A stretch of 64,000 bases of DNA from Ruoffia tabacinasalis (GCF_005864045.1 NZ_VBSP01000002.1:1-64000), one strand, 5' to 3'. Shown: positions 28,668 through 38,025, numbered from the stretch's first letter. Translations and numbers: made by a program. The notes: generated by a model from the sequence alone, not told the origin.

Positions 28668-28701
28668 ATTAGTCCCTCACTTTATCATCTTACTAACGTG
28701 C

Positions 28702-31323
28702 TTATTGTTTTAATTTGATTGCGCTTTGAGCTACTGACATTTGAGCGATTGGAATTCGGTAAGGTGAACATGACACGTAAGAAAAGCCTAATGAAGCAAA
28801 TAATTCTACTGATTTCGGGTTTCCACCATGCTCACCACAAATACCTAATTTTATTGTTGAGTTTACCTTCTTAATATTTTCAATCGCTATCTGGAGTAAT
28901 GCACCTACACCTTCTTCATCCACGCGTTGAAATGGATCATAGGCGAGTACACCTTCATTCACATACTGGTTTAAGAATTTTCCTGCATCGTCACGAGAAT
29001 AACCAAAGGCCATTTGTGTTAAATCATTTGTACCAAAACTACAGAAGTCACTGTGTTGCGCAATTTTATCCGCAATTAAACTTGCTCTAGGTGTTTCAAT
29101 CATCGCTCCAATTGTATACGCTAATTGAACTTGATGTTCTTCTAATAGAGCTTCAATGCGCTCTTGGATAATTTCTCTTAAGTAAGCCGTTTCACGCTCT
29201 GTACTTACTAATGGTATCATAATTTCAGGCTTAACGGCTATATCTTTATTATTTAATTCAATGGCAGCTAACATTATAGCTTCTGCCTGCATCAAATATA
29301 ATCCTGGGTAAGTCATAGCTAAGCGGCAACCACGGTGTCCGAGCATTGGATTTAATTCTTTCAAACCTGTCAGCCTTTGCGAAATATCTTCAACTGAAAC
29401 GTTTTGTTGGCTCGCAACGATTTCAATGTCTTGCTTTGAATTAGGTAGAAATTCATGTAATGGCATATCAAGTAGACGTATGACTGTTGGTTTATCTTGA
29501 ATCAATTCAAAAATCTCTCTAAAGTCATTTTGTTGATGGATTAAAATCGATTCTAATGCATCTTTTCTTTCGTTATCACTGTTAGAAAGGATAAAGCGAC
29601 GTAATTCACTCAAAGGTTCTGGTCGAAAGAACATGTGCTCAGTTCTAACGAGTCCAATTCCTGTCGCACCAAAATCTAAACCAGCTTGAATATCTAAAGG
29701 AGTCTCTGCATTCATCCGAACTTTTACTGTCGCAATGTCATTTGCCCAAGACATCACAGTATGGTAATTCTCATCTAAATCTGAATTTCGCGTTTGAATC
29801 GCTCCGACATATAGTGAACCTGTGTCCCCATCGACTGAGATGATATCCCCTTCAATTAAACTACCACCAGGATAACGTAGAGATTTCTGCTCCTCATTAA
29901 TCTCAAGTACATCACAACCTGCTACGCAACATTTCCCCATACCTCGGGCAACGACAGCTGCATGAGAAGTCATCCCACCATGATTTGTAACGATTGCTTC
30001 ACTGACACTCATCCCTTCAATATCTTCGGGTGAAGTTTCATGACGCACTAAGATGACAGGTTTACCTAGTTCCGACCATTCTTTCGCTGTTTCAGCGTCA
30101 AATACTATGTGCCCCGTCGCTGCTCCTGGACTCGCTGGCAGACCATTGTCTGTCACTAATTCAGCTTGAGCTAAGTCTTTCTCATCAAAAGTTGGATGTA
30201 ATAGTTGATTAATCGATTCAGGATCAATCGTTAACAAGGCTTCTTCTTTAGTTAAGATGCCTTCATTAACAAAATCGGCGGCGATTTTGAACGCTGATTT
30301 AGCCCCTCTCTTTCCATTACGAGTTTGCAGTAGATGTAACTTTCGGTCTTCGATTGTAAACTCCACATCTTGCATGTCTTTGTAATGTTGTTCTAATTTA
30401 TTAGTCATGTCTAGTAATTCAGTATAGATTTCTGGCATACTTTCATTTAAACGATTAATAGAGATGGGTGTGCGAATTCCAGCCACTACATCTTCACCTT
30501 GAGCATTCAATAGGAATTCGCCATATAATTGGTCTTCTCCTGTTGATGGGTTTCTTGTGAAAAGAACACCCGTACCACTTTCTTCGTTCTTGTTACCGAA
30601 GACCATCTCTTGAATTGTTACTGCCGTTCCTATTGAATCTGGAATATTATTTAATTTTCGGTAAATTTTGGCTCGATCATTGTTCCATGACTTAAACACC
30701 GCTTCAACCGCACCCATAATTTGTGCTTTGACATCTTGGGGGAATGCTTTACCCGCAAGATTTATATAGATTTCTTTATACTGCGTAATCATATCTTTTA
30801 AATCATCAGCTGTTAATTCGAAATCTTGGCTATAACGTTTATTTCTTTTAACTTGATTTAAAATATTATCAAAGTGTTTCATATCAATACCATAAACAAC
30901 ATTCCCATACATTTGCAGAAGTCGACGATAACAATCATAAGCAAAGCGTTCATCTTGTGTGATTTGTGCAAAGCAAGCAACATTTGCATCATTCAAGCCT
31001 ACATTCAATATTGTATCCATCATTCCTGGCATTGAAATCGTCGCACCACTTCTAACTGAAACTAAGAGTATATTTTCTGTGTCAGAAAATCCTTTCTTTG
31101 AACTTTCCTCCAAGCGAATTAATGCAGCATTTATCTCTGATTGTGTCATTGAATCCAATTCCTCATCATGTTCCAAATAATCGATACATGTTGCTGTCGT
31201 TATGACAAAGCCTTTAGGTACTGGTAAACCTAAGCGCGTCATCTCAGCTAAGTTACTCCCTTTACCACCTAATAACTCTTTCATCTCTAGGCTTCCTTCA
31301 TTAAAATCGTATACATGTTGCAT
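28702..31323 (-). CDS. ppdK: Pyruvate, phosphate dikinase
   Basis: An 873-residue cytoplasmic enzyme that interconverts pyruvate + ATP + phosphate and PEP + AMP + pyrophosphate. Domains in order: ATP-grasp (about 1-340, LLGGKGSNLAEMTRLGLPVP at the start), swivelling phosphohistidine domain with GGMTSHAAVVARGMGKCCV (His at about 455), and a C-terminal PEP/pyruvate TIM barrel with GTNDLTQMAFGYSRDD. Full length. Ribosome site AGGAGG. Operon: ppdK-ccpN-PPSR, so activity and expression are controlled by two co-transcribed regulators. Confidence 0.97.
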   Translation of the reverse strand: MQHVYDFNEGSLEMKELLGGKGSNLAEMTRLGLPVPKGFVITTATCIDYLEHDEELDSMTQSEINAALIRLEESSKKGFSDTENILLVSVRSGATISMPGMMDTILNVGLNDANVACFAQITQDERFAYDCYRRLLQMYGNVVYGIDMKHFDNILNQVKRNKRYSQDFELTADDLKDMITQYKEIYINLAGKAFPQDVKAQIMGAVEAVFKSWNNDRAKIYRKLNNIPDSIGTAVTIQEMVFGNKNEESGTGVLFTRNPSTGEDQLYGEFLLNAQGEDVVAGIRTPISINRLNESMPEIYTELLDMTNKLEQHYKDMQDVEFTIEDRKLHLLQTRNGKRGAKSAFKIAADFVNEGILTKEEALLTIDPESINQLLHPTFDEKDLAQAELVTDNGLPASPGAATGHIVFDAETAKEWSELGKPVILVRHETSPEDIEGMSVSEAIVTNHGGMTSHAAVVARGMGKCCVAGCDVLEINEEQKSLRYPGGSLIEGDIISVDGDTGSLYVGAIQTRNSDLDENYHTVMSWANDIATVKVRMNAETPLDIQAGLDFGATGIGLVRTEHMFFRPEPLSELRRFILSNSDNERKDALESILIHQQNDFREIFELIQDKPTVIRLLDMPLHEFLPNSKQDIEIVASQQNVSVEDISQRLTGLKELNPMLGHRGCRLAMTYPGLYLMQAEAIMLAAIELNNKDIAVKPEIMIPLVSTERETAYLREIIQERIEALLEEHQVQLAYTIGAMIETPRASLIADKIAQHSDFCSFGTNDLTQMAFGYSRDDAGKFLNQYVNEGVLAYDPFQRVDEEGVGALLQIAIENIKKVNSTIKLGICGEHGGNPKSVELFASLGFSYVSCSPYRIPIAQMSVAQSAIKLKQ

Positions 31324-31365
31324 AATATATGCCTCCTAAATTATTTAATGCGTCATAAATACAAT

Positions 31366-31385
31366 TATATAATACGCATTATATA
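31366..31385. promoter_or_regulatory. Candidate CcpN operator upstream of ppdK
   Basis: A perfect palindrome TATATAAT-ACGC-ATTATATA lies about 43 bases before the ppdK start, in the promoter region. A related ATGCG motif recurs at 31348-31352. The target regulator is inferred from ccpN being in the operon. Confidence 0.5.
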
Positions 31386-31436
31386 AAAGACATATGATGA
31401 TTGATTGCAATATATATATTGTTTCGCATAAAGAAA

Positions 31437-31464
31437 CAGCCTATGCTTAAAGCATAGGCTGTTA
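31437..31464 (-). terminator. Terminator of the Lac-type PTS operon
   Basis: A 12-bp stem AACAGCCTATGC / GCATAGGCTGTT with a TTTA loop directly follows the RpiR gene. T-rich sequence follows on the minus strand. Confidence 0.85.
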
Positions 31465-31469
31465 AACAA

Positions 31470-32321
31470 TTAGTCATTGTAATCTTTAATCGCTTTACGT
31501 GAAAGCAGAATTCGTTCGATCGCATCTTCATAATGTTTTGATGCATAAGTGTGAAATAAAATATCCACGACATAAAACTGTACATGCAGAGAAGCAGTCG
31601 CCGCGCTACGATATAATTGTTCATTCGCTCTAACATGGCGTATCGTTACGTCGGCTTCTTCAGATAAACTATTCTTTCCAAACTGTGTAATCGCCATCGT
31701 CTGACAACCTGCTTTATTTGCAAGTTGCAATAACTTTATCACTTCTTTTGTTTCACCCGAGTTAGATATACCCACGAACAGAGCCTTTTGTTGGTTCCCT
31801 GTTATGAGAGTAATCATCACATGTGCATCTTTTTCAACAATCGCTATCTTGCCAATACGGCGCCACTTTTGGGCAAAGTTTTCTGCCACGAGGTGAGAGG
31901 ATCCCACTCCATATACATAAATAACATCTGCCTCTTCAATTTGCTGAATGGAAGCATTGACTTCTTCTTCTTTAATTAATGATGTTGTATCAACTAAAGA
32001 TTGATGCGCATTCCCCAATAATTTTTCTTTAATTTCATAAAAATTCTCATCCTCACTTATATCAGAGTAACCTGAATCGGTTAATTTTGATAATTCGCTG
32101 GAAATCATGAGTTTCAACTGGGTAAATCCATCAATATCTAAGCGTCTACAAAAACGAACCACAGTTGGAGCACTGGCACCCGCTTTTTCTCCCAACTGCT
32201 TAGCTGAAAGATAGATTGTGTCTTCTGGTGCATCTATAATTGCTTGAGCAATCTTCTTTTCCGCCTTAGGTAAACTCTCTTTGATTGATTTTATCAAGCC
32301 AATAATATTTGTCTCAGCCAA
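31470..32321 (-). CDS. RpiR/MurR family transcriptional regulator
   Basis: A 283-residue regulator: an N-terminal helix-turn-helix (about 1-75, LGEKAGASAPTVVRFCRRLDIDGF) and a C-terminal SIS sugar-phosphate domain (about 120-250, IYVYGVGSSHLVAENFAQK, VGISNSGETKEVIKLL). In this family the ligand is often MurNAc-6P or GlcNAc-6P. The start is TTG behind GTGAGGA. It is the last of six genes (PTS IIA, a small membrane protein, IIB, IIC, MupG2, RpiR). Similar inverted repeats occur before this operon and mupG-murQ-murP, so it may control both. Confidence 0.92.
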   Translation of the reverse strand: MAETNIIGLIKSIKESLPKAEKKIAQAIIDAPEDTIYLSAKQLGEKAGASAPTVVRFCRRLDIDGFTQLKLMISSELSKLTDSGYSDISEDENFYEIKEKLLGNAHQSLVDTTSLIKEEEVNASIQQIEEADVIYVYGVGSSHLVAENFAQKWRRIGKIAIVEKDAHVMITLITGNQQKALFVGISNSGETKEVIKLLQLANKAGCQTMAITQFGKNSLSEEADVTIRHVRANEQLYRSAATASLHVQFYVVDILFHTYASKHYEDAIERILLSRKAIKDYND

Positions 32322-32347
32322 ACAATCCTCACCACTTTTCTATAATA

Positions 32348-33442
32348 TTAACGATTTACTTGAAGTTTAAATTTTTGCCAAGGTTTTATATCATCTAAGA
32401 TAAATATTTCCTCTTCTCTTACTCTTCCTACAACATTACTCTTACCGCTGTTTTTCATATCTTTGAGGGCAATTTGTAATTCTCCAGCATAATGTCCGTA
32501 TTCACTACTTTCAATAATGACATCACCTCGTCGGATGACTTCTACTGGATTTATGACATCAAACTGGTGTCCTTTGTATTTTACTCGGCTTTGGGTAGAG
32601 CGAATCATATTTTCACTGATATCGCCTCGGTTAAAGTGCAATGTATCGAATAAAATAGCTGTCTCAGTTTCAGGTAAATTCTCAATTGGATCAACGTTAA
32701 ATACCGGCATTGTTAGATCTAATTCTTTTACTTTTTGTAATTCGTCCTCTGTTGGGAAGCAGTTAGATATAATTATATCATCGATTAGGTTTAATGTAAT
32801 ATAATGTTTTAATTGAACATCTAAAGGTAATTCCCGATGAATCTCTAATGTTGGCAGACCATCCGTGACTGGCCAAGGTCCATATGTATCTTTATTCTGA
32901 CTTGTAATAAAGGCTGCCGTTCTTAACCCATATTGGCTAAATCGCTTTGTACATGCTTTGAAAAAATCGATTCCTAAACCACTATAACGGTGTGGATAAA
33001 AGTTATGACAAGCGATTAAATTATATTGGTTAGGTTGATAGTCCATGATGGTATCAATCGTATGTACATTATTACTCATATTAATCTCAATCAGCAAATC
33101 TTGCTCATTAAAAGTCATTAAAGCCTCTTCACTTCCGGTGAAGCCCATGTCTAAACGCAAGCCATCTGCCCCAATCTCTTTAAAGAATGATAAATCATCA
33201 TAACTTATGTTTAACTTCTCAAAGATACGAGGGGCCACATCAACAATAATTTCAAAGCCAAGGTCTTTAGCATACTGATTCACTTCTATAAATTCAGATA
33301 TGATTTGATCTTTGTCACCATCAGCTGATAGAAGACATGAAAAGATTCGACTGAAGCCACTTTCTGAAGCGGCTTTAATATATTCTTTGATACGTTGACT
33401 GTCATCTTTTTCTGGATAAATTGATATTCCTAGTTTTCTCAT
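32348..33442 (-). CDS. Second MupG-like 6-phospho-N-acetylmuramidase (DUF871)
   Basis: A 364-residue paralogue of the mupG product at 15.5-16.5 kb. Shared blocks: MRKLGISIYPEKDD, GFSRIFSCLLSADGD, IGADGLRLDMGFTG, IACHNFYPHRYSGLG and the C-terminal beta domain (VIRRGDVIIESSEYGHYAGE). The two are clearly diverged, so they probably act on different phospho-disaccharides. By context this one hydrolyses the product of the Lac-type PTS. Such pairing of DUF871 with a Lac-family PTS and RpiR is known in Firmicutes, but the substrate is inferred. Confidence 0.88.
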   Translation of the reverse strand: MRKLGISIYPEKDDSQRIKEYIKAASESGFSRIFSCLLSADGDKDQIISEFIEVNQYAKDLGFEIIVDVAPRIFEKLNISYDDLSFFKEIGADGLRLDMGFTGSEEALMTFNEQDLLIEINMSNNVHTIDTIMDYQPNQYNLIACHNFYPHRYSGLGIDFFKACTKRFSQYGLRTAAFITSQNKDTYGPWPVTDGLPTLEIHRELPLDVQLKHYITLNLIDDIIISNCFPTEDELQKVKELDLTMPVFNVDPIENLPETETAILFDTLHFNRGDISENMIRSTQSRVKYKGHQFDVINPVEVIRRGDVIIESSEYGHYAGELQIALKDMKNSGKSNVVGRVREEEIFILDDIKPWQKFKLQVNR

Positions 33443-33508
33443 AATTACCTACCTTTTTACTTAATAAACGCCCTAGATTAGTAGGACGTTTGAATGTGTG
33501 ATGATATT

Positions 33509-34858
33509 TTATTCTGCGCTTGTATCTTGTTGTTCTTCGGCTAATAATTGGTTGTCATAAGTACGAACAAATGGATAATAAATTAAGACAGCGATGAGTG
33601 TTAAGACAATATTTAGTACTGCTGCTCTCCAGTCATTCCCCATAGAAAGAAAGGCTCCTATTGGGCCAGGTAACGTCCACGGTGCACTTGCGACTGTTCG
33701 ACTGACAAATCCCCATTCTGTTGCGTACCAGGCAATTACAGCATTCACCATTGGAGCAACCGTGAATGGAATCATTAATGTTGGGTTCAAGACAACTGGT
33801 GCCCCGAAGATTAATGGCTCGTTAATATTAAAGATTGCTGGAACTAACGCTGTTTTACCTAAGGTTTTCCCATAAGTAGATTTAGTTGCGACCGCAAGTA
33901 ATAATGCAAGACCAATCGTTGCTCCTGCACCACCGATATAGATAAACCATTGATAAAATGGCTCTGGAGCTGTATTCTGAATGGCTTCACCCGCAGCTAA
34001 TGCGGTTGTATTTTGCTCTAAAAGGACTAACCATAAAGGTCGAGCTAAAGATCCAACAATGGATGCACCGTGAATACCAAAGATCCAGAAGAAATTCGTT
34101 AAGAACGTTAATAGTAATACCGAACCTAATGAGTCAGAAGCTGAAATAAGTGGTTCCATAAATGTTGCAATAATTCCGTGAACATCTATTTCCATCCACA
34201 TTGTAATCGCTGATACGACAATTAGAATAATAGCGGTTGGCGTTAGGGCTTCAAATGAACGTGCCACTGAAGCAGGAACTTGTTCTGGCATAGAAATCTT
34301 GAAACCACTACGTTGAGTAAATCGATACACTTCAACGGCGAAGAAGGCACTCAGTATCCCGATAAACATCCCACCGGATCCAAGATTTGCCATTGGAATA
34401 TTAAAGCCAGCTGGAATTTGTTCTAAATAAGTTGCCAATTCAGGATTCTGTGTAGCTAATTCAGTCACGCCATCAGTGACTGCAGGAATCATCACCGGGA
34501 TAACAGTTAATAGATAAGCTAATTCTGCTAAAATCCCGCCTGATAAAGCATCTAAATCGTAAGATTTTGCTAAAGAATACCCAATTCCAAAGACAGCATA
34601 TAAGGTCATAATGTACATTGACATTCTATAAGGTAATAGAATCTTGAATTGATTCTCCATAATCCAATTTGAAATACCCCATGATTCAGGTAATGAGTTT
34701 GGTAAAAAGGCAATAACCATAAACATAGAAGCAACAATAATGATCGGTAATGTCGCAACTATACCATCACGAATGGCTCTTAAGTGACGTTGCTCACCTA
34801 ATTTTGCCATCGGTGTCGAAAGATGTGAATCAATCCAATTCGCTATGTTTTCAAACAT
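33509..34858 (-). CDS. PTS EIIC, lactose/cellobiose (chitobiose) family
   Basis: A 449-residue sugar channel with about 10 membrane helices. Seen: LGEQRHLRAIRDGIVATLPI at the N-terminus, IHGASIVG (the catalytic HGA region) and FNINEPLIFGAPVVLNP, the family signature with the conserved NEP. It works with the IIB and IIA encoded upstream in the same operon. Located with MupG2, RpiR and near anmK, so a GlcNAc/MurNAc-containing disaccharide is the likely cargo. Confidence 0.93.
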   Translation of the reverse strand: MFENIANWIDSHLSTPMAKLGEQRHLRAIRDGIVATLPIIIVASMFMVIAFLPNSLPESWGISNWIMENQFKILLPYRMSMYIMTLYAVFGIGYSLAKSYDLDALSGGILAELAYLLTVIPVMIPAVTDGVTELATQNPELATYLEQIPAGFNIPMANLGSGGMFIGILSAFFAVEVYRFTQRSGFKISMPEQVPASVARSFEALTPTAIILIVVSAITMWMEIDVHGIIATFMEPLISASDSLGSVLLLTFLTNFFWIFGIHGASIVGSLARPLWLVLLEQNTTALAAGEAIQNTAPEPFYQWFIYIGGAGATIGLALLLAVATKSTYGKTLGKTALVPAIFNINEPLIFGAPVVLNPTLMIPFTVAPMVNAVIAWYATEWGFVSRTVASAPWTLPGPIGAFLSMGNDWRAAVLNIVLTLIAVLIYYPFVRTYDNQLLAEEQQDTSAE

Positions 34859-34870
34859 TTTTTATCCTCC

Positions 34871-35188
34871 TTAGTTGAATAAATCACTGGCTTCTTTTTT
34901 AATTTGCTCTAATAAAAATTTCCCACCGATGGGTGAATAACCTTTAGGTGCAATTAATAAGATTGGCACATTGGCTTTGTCAGCATCTGCTTTAAACGTA
35001 TCAAATCTGTGACGCACTTGCGGTGCTACTAATGCTAAATCATACTCTCTTCCTACTTCATCAGAAAAGGCAGAAGTACTTATTTCATTAACTTCAAAAT
35101 CCAAACCATCTTTTTGAGCTGCTTCTTTCAACGACTTCGCAGCAATGGCACTCGACATTCCACCGGCACAAACTAATAATATTTTCAT
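34871..35188 (-). CDS. PTS EIIB, lactose/cellobiose family
   Basis: A 105-residue cytoplasmic phosphocarrier. Seen: phosphocysteine C7 in LLVCAGGMSS followed by the P-loop-like turn, and LALVAPQVRHRF. Length is typical. It takes phosphate from IIA and gives it to the sugar bound by IIC. 12 bases separate it from both neighbours. Confidence 0.94.
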   Translation of the reverse strand: MKILLVCAGGMSSAIAAKSLKEAAQKDGLDFEVNEISTSAFSDEVGREYDLALVAPQVRHRFDTFKADADKANVPILLIAPKGYSPIGGKFLLEQIKKEASDLFN

Positions 35189-35200
35189 TCTAATTCCTCC

Positions 35201-35518
35201 TTAAAATAAGACAGCAGCATAATAAATTCCAAATAACATGACAAAAGCTAAGACTGAAAACACGCCCCCTAACCAAAGAAAAGCTTTACCTAGTTTCTTT
35301 TTGTTTTGAATTTTTTCTTGGATAAAACCTATACCATAACCAATGACTAGACTTAATAGTGTAATTACTACTAAAAGCATATTTCTTGGAATGTATTCAA
35401 TAATAGTCATTCCAATGGTAAATGTTATAAATATATACAACATCAGTAAAAAGGCATTTTTGAAACTGAGTGTTGGAACTTGCGTTCTTGCTTTTGTTTC
35501 TGCTTTGTTTTTAGCCAT
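35201..35518 (-). CDS. Small three-helix membrane protein in the PTS operon
   Basis: About 105 residues, not recognised. A basic, polar N-terminus (AKNKAETKARTQVP) is followed by three hydrophobic segments (about residues 20-42, 46-66 and 78-105) with a Lys-rich loop between the second and third. Four start codons in a row (GTG ATG ATG ATG, 35527-35516) follow an AAAGGTGAAAGG ribosome site. I prefer the last ATG at 35518. It lies between IIA and IIB genes, so it is co-expressed and may assist the permease or carry out a linked membrane step. Confidence 0.75.
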   Translation of the reverse strand: MAKNKAETKARTQVPTLSFKNAFLLMLYIFITFTIGMTIIEYIPRNMLLVVITLLSLVIGYGIGFIQEKIQNKKKLGKAFLWLGGVFSVLAFVMLFGIYYAAVLF

Positions 35519-35543
35519 CATCATCACCTTTCACCTTTTATGC

Positions 35544-35864
35544 TTAACTTAATTTCTTCTCCAACTCATTCAATCGTTTATTCTGTCTAATGAGTATATT
35601 CGCTAAATCCCTTACTTCCATCGCAGTCATCAAGTGATCTTGGGCATGGACGAATAAAACTGAAACCGTAATATGGTTTCCATTCACTTCATCCGTAATA
35701 ATGCTTGTTTGTACTTTATGTGCTTCTTTCAAAAACTCATTCGCCTCAACAAGTAATTCCTCGGCTTTCTCGTACTCCCCTTTTTCTGACGCTTCGATTG
35801 CTTCATAGGCTAATGACTTCGCATTGCCTCCATTAGAAATAATCTCGAAAATAATTTCTTCCAT
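35544..35864 (-). CDS. PTS EIIA, lactose/cellobiose family
   Basis: A 106-residue all-helical phosphocarrier of the LacF/ChbA type that forms a trimer. Seen: ISNGGNAKSLAYEAIEASE at the N-terminus and the active-site VHAQDHLMT with phosphohistidine H73 and the metal-binding Asp D76. First gene of the six-gene PTS-MupG2-RpiR operon. Confidence 0.94.
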   Translation of the reverse strand: MEEIIFEIISNGGNAKSLAYEAIEASEKGEYEKAEELLVEANEFLKEAHKVQTSIITDEVNGNHITVSVLFVHAQDHLMTAMEVRDLANILIRQNKRLNELEKKLS

Positions 35865-35935
35865 TTCATCGCTCCTGTCTCATTTTAAATGAATGCGTTT
35901 TCACACATTGATAATAACATACATTTACTTAAATT

Positions 35936-35948
35936 GAAATATCATTTC
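35936..35948. promoter_or_regulatory. Candidate RpiR/MurR operator before the PTS IIA gene
   Basis: A perfect inverted repeat GAAAT-ATC-ATTTC, the same 5-3-5 pattern as at 16591-16603. A degenerate second copy follows at about 35967-35979. Confidence 0.62.
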
Positions 35949-35988
35949 GTGTATTTTAAAGATAAATGAAATTTTCTTCAATAATCAG

Positions 35989-36022
35989 CAAAAAACTCAA
36001 CAAGGTTTTGAGCTTGTTGAGC
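35989..36022 (-). terminator. Terminator of the anmK operon
   Basis: A stem CTCAACAAG / CTTGTTGAG is followed by T6 on the minus strand. It ends the anmK unit just before the PTS operon promoter, so the two are separate units. Confidence 0.9.
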
Positions 36023-36033
36023 TATTATAATAT

Positions 36034-37173
36034 TTAAGGTGCGTATTGAATTTTACCTAGGATGGCTGGTTTTGAAGCGCCAGTGGCACTTGGGACATTT
36101 GACGGTTGTTTATGAAGAGTTTCGTTGGCTAATATAACAAACGCAATCGCTTCTTTCGCATCTGAATTGTACCCAATATCCTCCTGAACTAAAATAGACA
36201 CTTCTGGCATTAATTCTGACAAATACTTTCTTATGGCTTTATTATGACTTCCCCCACCAGAAATGATTAATTCATCGAGAGTATGTATTTTCTCTACGTA
36301 TTCGTAGTAGTGATAACTGATGCAATACGCTGTGAACCAAGTTAGTGTCGCCACGACATCTTCTGCTTTACTTGATTTATATCTTTCTAATATAGACGCC
36401 ACATAATCATCGCCAAACATTTCTCGACCTGTTGATTTTGGAATGGGTAACTTTAAATATGGATGACCTTTCAATTCAGCTTGGAGTTGAGGAATGAATT
36501 CACCATTCAAGGCTGATTCTCCCCCATTATCATAGTTTTTCTGAAAATAATGTTTCATTGCCGAGTCAATCATCATATTTGCTGGTCCTGTATCAAATGC
36601 TACAATATCGTTGGAATCCATTGTATTTGGAACGATTGTAATATTTCCTATGCCACCAAGATTTTGTAAACCTCTGGATTTATTCTTATCTGCGTACACT
36701 ACGTACTCAGAATATGGAACTAAAGGGGCTCCTTGCCCACCTAATGCAACATCGATCACGCGAAAATCACTAATCACTGTACAGCCACAACGTGCTGCGA
36801 TGACGCCACTTTCACCCAATTGCATTGTATTTGCAACGTATTCATTATTAGGAAAAGGATGGTGGTAAATTGTTTGACCGTGACTGGCAACAAAGTCCAA
36901 CTCAGTTGTTTCGATCCCAGCTTTTTGACAAATTTGTTTAACTCCATCAGCAAACAATTCACCTAATTCAAAGTTTAGCGATGACAAATCGGCTGGTCGA
37001 ATGAACTCATTTGCAGCACATTGACGAACTTTTTCTTGAATTGCTTGAGGTAAATCATACGTATCAAATTCAATAAAACGCACACTCGTATCCGTTCCGG
37101 AGCCTAATATTTCACATAAGGCGACATCGACTCCGTCTAAAGATGTCCCCGACATAATTCCAACTGAAAGCAT
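36034..37173 (-). CDS. anmK: Anhydro-N-acetylmuramic acid kinase
   Basis: A 379-residue cytoplasmic ASKHA-fold kinase that hydrolyses and phosphorylates 1,6-anhydroMurNAc to MurNAc-6P. Seen: the P-loop GIMSGTSLDGVD (5-16), ASHGQTIYHHP, NLGGIGNIT, VAFDTGPANMMID and LIISGGGSHNKAI. Length typical. It gives MurNAc-6P for MurQ (14.6-15.5 kb). A secreted protein gene lies upstream in the same unit. Anhydro sugars come from lytic transglycosylases, so the cell probably salvages its own or other bacteria's wall turnover products. Confidence 0.95.
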   Translation of the reverse strand: MLSVGIMSGTSLDGVDVALCEILGSGTDTSVRFIEFDTYDLPQAIQEKVRQCAANEFIRPADLSSLNFELGELFADGVKQICQKAGIETTELDFVASHGQTIYHHPFPNNEYVANTMQLGESGVIAARCGCTVISDFRVIDVALGGQGAPLVPYSEYVVYADKNKSRGLQNLGGIGNITIVPNTMDSNDIVAFDTGPANMMIDSAMKHYFQKNYDNGGESALNGEFIPQLQAELKGHPYLKLPIPKSTGREMFGDDYVASILERYKSSKAEDVVATLTWFTAYCISYHYYEYVEKIHTLDELIISGGGSHNKAIRKYLSELMPEVSILVQEDIGYNSDAKEAIAFVILANETLHKQPSNVPSATGASKPAILGKIQYAP

Positions 37174-37191
37174 AAACGACCTCCTCTTTAT

Positions 37192-37980
37192 TTATTGCGC
37201 AGGTTCAAAGACTTGATTATCCACTTGCGAAACAAGCATTAAATATATGAATCCTGAAAAACTATAGGCCATTAAATCTTCAAAAGTAGCTGTTGAGTCA
37301 CCCACAACTTGTCCATCTTGAATAATTAATAAACCTCCTTCACCAATATTGTCTGACTCTTTTGGATAGCCTACTCCATACGCATACTCACCGTCTACTT
37401 TGATTTGTCCAAAGCCATTTAATTCAAAATTTTCAACCTCAGCCAGTTCTTCTACACTGGCATTGTCAGATACTAAAGCTGAATGGTCAGTAGTTGAGAC
37501 TAATCCTTCTGCCATGAAGGCAAGTGATAAAGTAGTAATCCCAGTATAGATTAAATTCTCATTCACAAAATAAAAATCAACTTGAGCCCAGTCTTCAATA
37601 CCGGTGTTTGGATTTAAATCCCCTTCTTCCGCTCGATAAATATAACTAATTGTTGCTGTTCCGTCTTCAGCCGATTCTTCTTTAACTTCAATATCTTCAT
37701 CTGGATTATACGTACCAATTACTTGAGCATATGACGTTCCTGGATCCATCGTTTCTAAGTCTGCTAATTGATAGTATTCGATAGCGGTTTGATAATCTTC
37801 CCAAGCACGATCTAACATCTTATTCTCTTGAGCTTTGTCTTCAAACAGTGTAATTCCCCACTCTGGTACCATCTCTGCATCTGTACTGCTTGTTTCTGAT
37901 GTTGCATGAACATGATTCATTAAGGGAACGAACATTGTGAATAGGAGTAACATGACTAAACCTTTTATCATATTTTTCAT
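37192..37980 (-). CDS. Secreted protein of unknown function upstream of anmK
   Basis: About 262 residues with a signal peptide (about 1-26, cleavage after VHA) and an acidic mature part. A repeated-helix start (AWEDYQTAIEYYQLADLETM) precedes two beta-rich parts, of which the second carries GYPKESDNIGEGGLLIIQDG. I do not recognise the family. The ATG at 37980 fits the AAAGGGTGG ribosome site better than the GTG at 37992, which lies inside it. It is 18 bases before anmK, so a role in wall-fragment handling outside the cell is possible. Confidence 0.7.
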   Translation of the reverse strand: MKNMIKGLVMLLLFTMFVPLMNHVHATSETSSTDAEMVPEWGITLFEDKAQENKMLDRAWEDYQTAIEYYQLADLETMDPGTSYAQVIGTYNPDEDIEVKEESAEDGTATISYIYRAEEGDLNPNTGIEDWAQVDFYFVNENLIYTGITTLSLAFMAEGLVSTTDHSALVSDNASVEELAEVENFELNGFGQIKVDGEYAYGVGYPKESDNIGEGGLLIIQDGQVVGDSTATFEDLMAYSFSGFIYLMLVSQVDNQVFEPAQ

Positions 37981-38025
37981 TTTTATTTCCACCCTTTCAT
38001 ATAAAACAGCAACCTATCTTGTTTT

